This document shows positions 55,425 to 64,000 of a stretch of DNA of 64,000 nt, piece by piece. This DNA is from Antedon mediterranea (Eukaryota; Echinodermata; Crinoidea; Comatulida; Antedonidae). How positions within the stretch are numbered: position 1 is the first letter of the stretch; every line of letters begins with the position of its first letter. Position numbers and translations under genes: made by a program. The stretch spans positions 40,659,795 to 40,723,794 of the forward strand of contig NC_092670.1 of NCBI RefSeq assembly GCF_964355755.1. Direction: 5' to 3'. Below the pieces are notes generated by a model. It had not been told where the DNA came from. It did not search any database and was given only the letters and a program-made list of their open reading frames with translations.

Positions 55425-56390
55425 CCAGAAATACCAACAGCTTATGTATCAATTTTTAAAATCAACACCAGCTAATTTAGAACGGTCAGCAGATAATGTA
55501 GTAACGAAAATTGCCTCACAGCTAATGTTGAAAATATTGTATAATTTAAAAACCTGTCTACATCATGTGAAAATGCATTTCTTTACTTACCGGTAGCTAT
55601 CCATCTATCCACGTCTCGTAAGTGACCAACCAACAACCACTTCTAGTAAGTAACCACCTCTATTGAACGACCACCGTCTCTGATAATCGCCCACCATCTC
55701 TTAACGACCACACCACTCGTCAAGGACGAGCTATTTTAAAGGACCACCACCTCGGCTTCTCATAATCAACCTCATGACGGACTACCTCTCTTAACGACCA
55801 CGCCTAAAGTGTCGACCTCTCTATAAAAAAAAACGTCCACCTCTCCACTGGGACCACTTCTCATAATCGACTACCATCCGTAACGACCACCTTTCGCAAA
55901 TTACCACCTCTATTGAGGTGGTCACTTACGGGAGGTGTAGTCGGTAAAAGAAGTGGTCGTCTACGAGCGGTGGTAGTTTATGAAAAGCAGTCCCTTATGA
56001 GAGGAGGTTACCCCTTCAGGAAGTTGTCCATTGTGAGAAGCGGTCCTTTAACAGAGGTAGTCCCTTTTAAATATTAAAGGTGGTCGCTAACAAGGGTAGT
56101 TGCTTACGATCAGAGTGCTACGTTTTGAAAGCCGATCACTTACGAGAGGTGGATAGACTGACAGCTAAACTAAGTAGAGAAATACATTTGCACATGATTT
56201 AGACATTTAGGTTTGTAAAATATATAATTATTATTTTATTAGCTGGCGATATTAACTACATCAGCTGTGAGGCAATTTTCGTTACTTCATTACCTGTTAA
56301 GTTGTATATTAGCTAATGTTGATTTTTATTTAATAAATAACTGTTGGTGTTTCTACATTAGCTAGTTCTAGGTTTTACTACATGGGTGGA
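55425..56390. mobile_element. Foldback element whose arms are arrays of GACCACCTCTCGTAAG-like units
   Basis: The left arm (55425-55905) runs from CCAGCTAATACCAG through AACGAAAATTGCCTCACAGC and ATCCATCTATCCACGTCTCG into a degenerate array of short units (GACCACC, TCTC, GTAAG). The right arm is the inverse, from GAGGTGGTCACTTACGGGAG to GGTGGATAGACTGACAGCTA, GCTGTGAGGCAATTTTCGTT and AACTGTTGGTGTTTC. A related single arm lies at 59340-60075. No protein coding is seen. Confidence 0.82.
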
Positions 56391-57925
56391 TTTGACAGTT
56401 TCGACGACATTTGCTGCCGTTTTCTACACTAGCGGTTTTGAACAGGGACTAGTGTAAAGGAAATGCCACAAGTTGTGTTTTTTTATTTTTTTTTATTTAT
56501 TGTTTTGTGTACTAAAGTGGCAGCATAATCAGTATTTATTTTTACCAGATGTCCAGCAAGGGTAATGTCCCATAACTCAGGCCACAATTGTCAGGTCAAC
56601 CTCAAAACAGCGGCTCTCGGGAGATATTAATTACCGGTAGTCGTGTTAACTGTCATCTGTTATTTGTCAGGAGAAGGGGTGCGAACTTGCCATATCTCAA
56701 ATTAAGATTACGCTTACCATGAATATGATTTCATTACAAGAATTATATACCACAGTATGTTACGTAATTTAATTCTCTTATTTTAAAAAATAACTAAATA
56801 AATTAGTATATGATTCTAGTATAAGTATTATAAAAAATGTTTCTATTTAATATACAGGGAGCGGGGGTTGCCTCATAGCCTGAACGGTTTTAATACGAAC
56901 TTATGTACTATAATATTATTTTACGTAGATTACTATTTAATATTATTTTATTTATTTAACAACATATTTATACAGGATTATACACAATCAAGTAGAAATA
57001 TACTTGTTTTGCATTGTGGTCCTGTCGACAAAAACGGATACAAATTTAAATACAATTTCAATTAATATTATAATATAATTTGAGATGAACGTATAATATG
57101 TAATAAAGAATAACTATATGATTATATTTTATACTCCTATCTGAATGTGCTATTTATTGTGTAATAGAACGACTGAAGCGTTTACCAATAAGAGTATCTT
57201 CGAAATTTAATTTAATAAATGGCATTTCCCTCCAATAGTTTTTTTCTCTCATTTTTTGTGTACTTGCCACTGTAATAAATTACCATTCCCTAACCATGAA
57301 CATTCTAGAATAAGATGTTTACATTTAAGACATCATGTATAATTAATATAATAACAATCAGGAACATTCCAGTATGCTATTAATAGAAACTGTAATCAAA
57401 TAGAATAAGAAGTATAAAGAATGATATAGAAGGATAGGAACATCTTGTATATAAAGGGATGTAAAACTATTGTCATGTTGTTGGATATTAGAGGTTGGAT
57501 ATTAGATTGTAAAAGTTATTGTGAAGCTGTTGTTTAAAATGCTTACTGGGTTGTTGAAAGTTGAAGTTGATTGAAATTAAAGATTTGTTTTTGAGTTATT
57601 TTACAACTTTGTGAATTTGGTGTGTATACTTTTATGTCACAAGGGAGTTTCTAAAGTATTTTCAACCGCTCGGAAACATACGTAAAAGGAGTTCGTGACA
57701 TCCACTTAAGGCACAAAGTTTAAATTATAGGCCTACACCTGACAAAACTGTTTGCTCTTTCTTCTAATCGGCAATTGGTTAAAACAAATGTAGCAAGAAG
57801 CTGATTGGCTCAATGTTTGTTCAAAACCTCCTACATTTAAAAAATCATTCACTTTGCTTGCAAAGTTCCAATCACGGTGTTGTTCGTTACAATCTGCCTT
57901 CTTTCTATTTTTACTTATTATCATT
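56391..57925. other. Upstream flank of the integrase-OTU gene, possibly with an LTR-like promoter
   Basis: No exon is recognised. At 57448-57455 TATATAAA, then an ATTAAA at 57578 and TGTCACA at about 57634 resemble the U3-R-U5 order of a solo LTR, but I could not find a matching 5' end, target duplication or primer-binding site. It may equally be the core promoter of the gene that starts at 57926. Confidence 0.35.
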
Positions 57926-60900
57926 ATGGCCGATCATGAGTTTGATGCCTTGAGAAACTATCTACAAAACAACGTTTATCCTGTAAATTATTCTGAAATA
58001 TTAAAACGAAGTTTGCGACGGAAAGCCAAGAACTTTACAATTCTTCGTGATATCTTGTATTACAAACAACATTCTGGTAGATTGTTGCGTGTATTGTTAC
58101 CGAAAGAAAAACACGAAGTGTTAAACAGTATCCATAAGCAGGCACATGGTGGTCACTTGGGTGTCAACAAAACGTAAGTTTAAAGTTTGTCAATTAAATA
58201 ATATTTAAGCTTCGATAAGTTTCTGGGTGACTTTAAAACTGTTTATATGTTTGGCCAGGTGGAATGCCATCCTGAGATGAGTATTAGTAATTAGTACAGC
58301 ATTGTTTTTAAATGATTTTATACGTAATTTTACTTTCTGTGGACCACAGAATTCGAAACAAATGATTAAATGAATGAATTAAATGAATAATAACTAATAC
58401 TTATCAATTGAAAAATGTATAATGACCGTGTACATTATGAAGTTAGTATTTTATATATAGATTCAAACATATTTTTATACCTCCATGAATGAAAAATATG
58501 TTAAGTCGATAATAATTTCTACTCAATATATTATCGCAATTAATTGTATAAATATATTGAAGTTGAACATAAAATATCACATGTAAAAAATACAAAACAT
58601 ATATTGGCATTCAATAATTAATCAAAAATGTTCCGAATATGAGCACTGTTTCAATAATTTGACAGATTATTATTATATAATTTACACAGTGCTACACAAC
58701 GCATATATCTTTAGTTCAAAATTAAGATATCTCTTTTAATAAAGATAGATTATTTCAATTGAAAACTAAGATGTCTTACTTTTTAAAAGAAATATCTATG
58801 TTAATAGATATTTTTTTGTAGGCTTATTACACCTCGAAAAACCAAGAAGAATACAGTACAACTAGCTCTATCTATAATAGTAATGTTTTAGTTTTATAAC
58901 AGTTCATATACGGTACTCTACACGTGCCCACTGCATAACTAACACAGAAAAAAATCCACTTGTGATATTCCGAATGGGACAAGAATCTTCCATTCTAAAT
59001 ATCTTGGTAAGTAAGTAATATAGAGATATCCCTCATGAGAGATATCTTAGTTTTAAATAGTGATACAAATACTTCCCGAATGAAAACTTATTCAGGTCTT
59101 GGTATAATAAATATGTTCAATATTAGTTGCTCATTCATAATGCAAAAAGCCATATCAGTATTAACTTTCGTTCGTTTAAAATGTATACTTATGAAAGAAA
59201 ACACAATTTGACAAAAAAAAAGGTAAGGAAGAAGACTTTTATTATGTAACTTTAAAGTGGATTATTACATTTTTTTTTAGGGAATACTTCTTTAAAAAAA
59301 ACGCATTTTCAATAACAAAACTAGTTTCCAATCCCCCGGTAATGGAGTAAAACCACCTGCAGCTTATGTAATGAAAAAAATTAACACCATGTAGAACGAT
59401 CAACAACGAATGTAGGAACGAAAATTGCATCCCAGCTAATGTAGGACTATCGCCAGCTAATGTAGAAAATATATATTTTACAAACCTAAATGTCTAAATC
59501 ATGTGCAAATGCATCTGTTTACTTAGCTATCCATCTATCCACGTCTCGTAACCGACCAACTTTCTAAAACGACCACACATCGTAAGCAACCAACTCTTTT
59601 AAGGGACCGTTTCTCATAATCGACTTCCTCTCTCGTAACGACAACTTTTTTGGGTGACCACCTCTATTAAACGGCCATCGTCTCTGTTAAGGGATCGCTT
59701 CCCATAATCGACCAACTATTGTAAGTGATCACATCCTCTCATTATGGACCGCTTCTCATAATCGACCACCTCTCGTAGTAAGCGACCACCTCTCTTAACA
59801 ACCACAACTCTCGTAAGCGACCGCTTTTTATTTTCGACCGCCTCTCGTAAGTGATGATCTCTTTTAGAAGACCACCATATCTCTAAATGGACCGCTTCTC
59901 ATAATATACCAACTCTTGTATAAATCACCTCTCTTAAGTGACCACTTCTAATAAACGACCTCTCTGTTAGGAGACCGCTTCTCATAATCGATCACATATC
60001 GTAAGCGACCACCTCCCTTATCGACCACATCTTTCGTAAGTGACCACCTATTTTAAAGGACCACTACCTCTCGCAATCTACCATTGTGGCTCACTAAAAA
60101 GTACCCGGTTTCCTTAATAGGGTGTCCTCTACATTTTAAAAATAAATAAATTTAACCAGTATGTAGTGTTAAAACGTATATATTTCCCCTTGTTTATTTT
60201 TTAAAAAAAAGTGGCGATTTTTATATCTACTCTGTCGCACATTCACCAAGCGTACACAATAATTCTAGTAGGACAATTAATTATTTATACTTTTCAAGTT
60301 AGTTTTTTATTGCCTGAGTGAATTATTACCAGATTGAGGGCGTAGTTATTTTGTATGGGAGGCTGCACTCAATTTGAAGTTTATATGGGGGTATTTAGAA
60401 TGTAAACACGGTACAATCAGGGAGATGTAAATCTCCCTGGTACAATGTGACACGGAATCATCACGGACTGATGGACATTTTTCATAGAAGGTATCTTTTC
60501 CCTTTTCAATATTCATTTATCATTGTCAAATAAAAAAACTAGAAACATAGATAAATATTAAAAGTGAATTAATCAGTTGTGCCCAGTGCTTGCCTTAAAC
60601 GAAAAGTTAAAATATATGGAACGCCAAACTGTAATGTTATTATAATGCATTGATGAGAATGGTGATGTGAACTGCGGTAATAAATAATAAATAATATTAA
60701 AAAACAAAATAAAATTAAAATATTTAAAGAATCCATAATACAGTTTTAAGGTCAATAGTAAACCTACAAAGAGATTGAATATCATCAATACAATAAACAC
60801 ATTTTTTTTTTTTTTTAACAGTTGGAAAAAGATACGCGAAAGGTATTATTGGAAGGGGTCATTTGATGGTGTTCGTAATTTTATAGCCGCCTGTGATCAG

Positions 60901-63750
60901 TGCCAACGGAAAGAAGTTTTAAAAAAAGCAAAAGTGCCACTTCAACCTATACCCGTAACAGATACTGCTTTCAGACAGATCGGTATGGATATTGTTGGGC
61001 CTTTGGTAAAGACAGAAAATGGTAAGGTATCTCATGACAAATTACTGAAAAACAAAAATGCTGTGACTGGATAAAAAAGCTAAATCAAAACGTAAAAGTA
61101 AAAAGCAAGAAGACATGAATGAAATACGTTCAGAAAACTTTGTAATTCATTCTTCAGGGCCTAAAATTACAGTTAATAATTAGTTCTGTTCGGCCTTTAT
61201 TGTAATAGGGCTGAACTTAAATTTATTATTGTAAAGGCACAAGCGCAATTTCTGTGAGGTTTCTTGAAATTGTTAACTAAACTAAAATTATGACAGTTCT
61301 CTTTTTTACACTGTCAACAAAAACTAGATTTACCAAGAATCAGATGCTCTTATTATTGTCACCGGATTTACATCGATTATGGCTATACTGTAATAATCTT
61401 TATTTCTGCCTGTTTTAATTTGATCCAAACCATGACTGGGGTAATACTGTTCAGCGCATAGAGGTTTTACAACATTAGGCGCTATGTAAATCCACGATAT
61501 TATTATTGTTCTTGTTCTTATTATATTTATTGATATTAATATTGTTATTATTATTGTTATTTCATTCGTACAGTTCGGGTGTTGTACATCTCATCATGAC
61601 ATTTTGACACTACTATTATTACGGCTTATTATATTATTATTTGCTGTGTTTCAGGTAATCGGTACTTACTTGTATTTACGGAGTACCTTACCAAATGGGT
61701 GGAAGCTGATGCAATTCCAGATAAATCTGCTAAAACAGTGCTGAGATCTTTTATTGATTTTGTCTGCAGACATGGAACACCTTCTATATTGATTACAGAC
61801 CAGGGTAGAGAGTTTTGTAATGAGCTGAATGACAGCTTCTGTAAGCTGATTGGGGTAGACCACAGAGTTGCCTCACCATACCATCCTCAAACAGGCGGGC
61901 AAACGGAGCGCTTTAACAGAACACTTTGCACAATGCTTATGACGTTGACCAACGCAGACCAAAATGACTGGGATATACAACTCCCATACGTGTTGTTTGC
62001 CTACAGAACATCCGAGCACAAGTCTACGAAATGTGACCCATTCTCATTAGTTTACGGTAGAAAGGCTGTGTTGCCTGTAGAATTACGTATTCCCATCGTT
62101 TCGTCTAATAAAGATGACATATCCGGAACTGTTCCTTTAAAAATAAGAGTGGACGCTTTTTTGAAACTCAAAGATTCAAGGAGAAAGGCATCAGAAAATA
62201 TCAAAAAAGCACAGAAAAAGCAAAAACATTATCATGATGCTGGTGTTAAAAGCAACACGTACTATGCAGGAGATCAAGTGCTCTTGCAGAATTCCAGAAA
62301 TTTGTCAAGAAAGGGAGGCAAACTTAATGCTCGATGGACTGGTCCATATATTATAGAAAAAGTCCTCACTCACAATACATATCGACTAAAAGGAAGAAGG
62401 GCTATTGTTAACGGAAACAAGATCAGACATTACAAGTCCGATAAAACAACCTCTTTGAACTGTCCATCATCAAGCACTAAACAGAAATGTAATACCAATG
62501 ATAAGCATCTCCCTCCAAAGAAACGAAAGCGAACGCCAGACATCCCACCTGAAGTAACGCACCATGATAACATACCTACATCCAAGAATGGTGATATCAC
62601 ACCGGATGATCACATTATTAACATACCTACATCCAAGAATGTTGATGATAACGATAACAGACCTACATCCAAGAATTATGATATCACACCGGATGATCAC
62701 ATTAACATACCTACATCCAAGAACGATGATATCACACTGGATAATCACGATAACATACCTACATTAGACAATGATAATGTCGCACCGGATGATGACCATG
62801 ACAACAGTAGGCCTGTATCTGATAGTGATGTGGTATACCTCAACACGAAAACTTCAAGAAAGTTATTCTTTCCTGTCGATGCCAATTGGCAGCTTGAAAA
62901 GGCAGCACCATTTGGTATCAATGTCAAAAATTTTCACAAAACTCACTTAAAATGTGAAATGGACAAGGCAGCCAGGCCTACTAAAGTTGTTAATATGAGA
63001 GGGGACGGCAACTGTCTTTTTAGGGCTTTGAGTTATATTCTCTTTGGTGTCCAGAACTACCATGTAGTTGTACGGGATTACATACTAAACTATATGTCCA
63101 TGAACAAAAACCTATTTGAAAAAATTGAATCCAGATCATTTGAACGATACGTGGAAGACACGAGAATGGGGGAATATGGGACATGGGGTTCGGACATCGA
63201 AATCATGGCATTTGCGACCATGTCAAATACGAATGTTTATGTTTACAGTAAATATGGAAGAAGGAAAGGGCTTCCACATTATGAATGGTTGAAATATGCA
63301 CCAATAAGTAATCAGTTTGGTGATTTAGTATCTGAAAGAAACATCTACCTATCAAACTTATGTGCACACTTTGAGCCTGTCCTGGATGTAGACAAGAAAA
63401 CTTATGACGCTGAATTAAAATACACTCGTACACCATACGCACCAATCAAAAACCACCTTGCACGGAAATACTGGGATATTGTATCCGATGTGACCCTCAA
63501 TGCTGCTCTGGTAGATAATTACGAAGATGAAGCGGTAATGCGTTCCGAAGGCATTATGGACGTTATATACGTATCTGAATTCACGGACACACATTATGAC
63601 ATTGAAGCAGTCAACCATCTAAAAGATGATATCGATCCAAATATATTCAATTTGCTTTGTGACATGGAACATTTCCCGGAAAGGATTCATCAGAGCAACA
63701 ATGAAGTACCTGGACAATTATATGTTGATTCATACAACGTCACTCTTTAA
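57926..63750 (+). CDS. Gypsy-integrase-like transposase fused to an OTU protease domain (Ginger1-type)
   Basis: Three exons, 57926-58173, 60822-61021 and 61655-63750 (TAA), join to 847 residues. Features in order: YPVNY (18-22), resembling the YPYY motif; a His/Cys zinc-binding domain (H70, H74, H77; C107, C110); a DDE core with Asp139 (GMDIVGP), Asp198 (ITDQGREF) and Glu234 (HPQTGGQTERFNR), spacing D-35-E; a GPY/F module (RWTGPYIIEKV, 376-386); a repetitive acidic linker (IPTSKN and DITPDDH units); and an OTU cysteine protease domain at about 594-725 with Asp600, Cys603 (RGDGNCLFRALS) and His721 (LCAHFEP). Ginger1 DNA transposons are described as having this integrase plus a C-terminal OTU or Ulp1 domain. 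There is no reverse transcriptase and there are introns, so it is not a Gypsy element. Active transposon or domesticated host gene cannot be decided here; terminal repeats were not found. Confidence 0.87.
59340..60075. mobile_element. Single arm of the GACCACC foldback family, in intron 1 of the integrase-OTU gene
   Basis: It repeats the order of 55425-55905: CACCTGCAGCTTATGTA, GGAACGAAAATTGCATCCCA, AAATCATGTGCAAATGCATC, CTATCCATCTATCCACGTCT, then a long degenerate array of GACCACC/TCTCGTAAG/GGGACCGCTTCTCATAATC units. The inverse arm is missing. Confidence 0.82.
62560..62790 (+). repeat. In-frame tandem repeat in the linker of the integrase-OTU protein
   Basis: The DNA unit ACATACCTACATCCAAGAAT with GATATCACACCGGATGATCA repeats about four times in frame, encoding IPTSKN and DITPDDH units. 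It separates the integrase from the OTU domain and is expected to be disordered and acidic. Confidence 0.93.
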
Positions 63751-64000
63751 CTGTAGGCCTACCTATGACCGGTAATCTCAACATACACAGAAGCATTAAA
63801 TGGTGAAAAGGGTATTTGTTTACCTTATAGAGGTAAGTTTCGTTAATGCTTTGATTTTTTACAGGTGCTTCCGTCAAGAGGAGATTGTCGGCTTTGTCTG
63901 AAACTCATCGACGAAGAAATACCAATTGCATTTGTCGGACCAGAAAGAAGAACATAGATTCACCACAGCGGCTAATTAAAGCGTCACCATCTTTCATTGA
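63751..64000 (+). other. 3' flank of the integrase-OTU gene with a possible further exon
   Basis: A good acceptor (TTTTTTACAG ending at 63864) is followed by two open readings. One runs to a TAG near 63955 (PSRGDCRLCLKLIDEEIPIA); the other, starting GASVKRRLSALSETH, stays open to the window edge. It could be an exon of an alternative transcript or of the next gene. There is not enough sequence to judge. Confidence 0.3.

Noticed and set aside
57926-63750. Gypsy LTR retrotransposon
   Set aside because: There is no gag, protease, reverse transcriptase or RNase H, introns split the integrase, and an OTU domain is attached; this matches Ginger1 architecture better.

Overview
This is a nuclear DNA window from a multicellular animal. 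Genes are split by many introns with GT/AG junctions, the DNA is AT-rich, and introns and intergenic stretches are full of short inverted-repeat transposons and minisatellites. Protein resemblances point to a deuterostome invertebrate, most likely an echinoderm. The recurrent word TAGGCCTA fits that, but the placement is an inference. I know family sequences from memory only and ran no searches.

Layout. (1) 1-13464, plus strand: a SATB/Defective-proventriculus (dve/COMPASS) family homeobox gene with nine visible exons and its 5' end not identified. It encodes a ubiquitin-like oligomerisation domain, a CUT-like domain, two dve-type homeodomains, a degenerate third one and a second, strongly SATB-like CUT-like domain at the C-terminus. 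Its introns hold a TACAGTACTGTA satellite, several MITEs, two clusters of TAATCC words and a minisatellite that multiplies the last 5' splice site. (2) 16803-18775, minus: RDM1, the RAD52-motif RNA/DNA-binding protein, convergent with the homeobox gene. (3) 18776-22144: TAGGCCT-rich DNA and two decayed LINEs. (4) 22145-32500, minus: two tandem clan-2 cytochrome P450 genes with identical exon lengths, separated by two long-TIR elements. (5) 33228-35256: a hAT-like element with an 8-bp target duplication. (6) 35713-39837, plus: an OXNAD1-type mitochondrial flavin oxidoreductase with two alternative copies of the exon carrying the FAD-binding motif, only 28 bp apart. (7) 40966-48249, plus: a uronyl 2-O-sulfotransferase (UST-like) gene whose last intron holds a MITE split by a 5'-truncated Tx1/L1-type LINE. 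(8) 50279-51928, minus: an intronless rhodopsin-like GPCR. (9) 51929-57925: repeats, including a foldback element made of degenerate short repeats. (10) 57926-63750, plus: a three-exon Gypsy-integrase-like gene fused to an OTU protease domain, matching the Ginger1 transposase architecture.

The host genes are functionally unrelated neighbours: transcription factor, DNA repair/RNA binding, two oxygenases, a mitochondrial reductase, a Golgi sulfotransferase and a receptor. The most notable observations are the paired mutually exclusive OXNAD1 exons, the homeobox protein with a CUT-like domain at both ends of its homeodomain block, the integrase-OTU gene, and the nested LINE-in-MITE insertion with target duplications. 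Exon boundaries were worked out by hand from splice sites and reading phase, and every joined coding sequence keeps an open frame.
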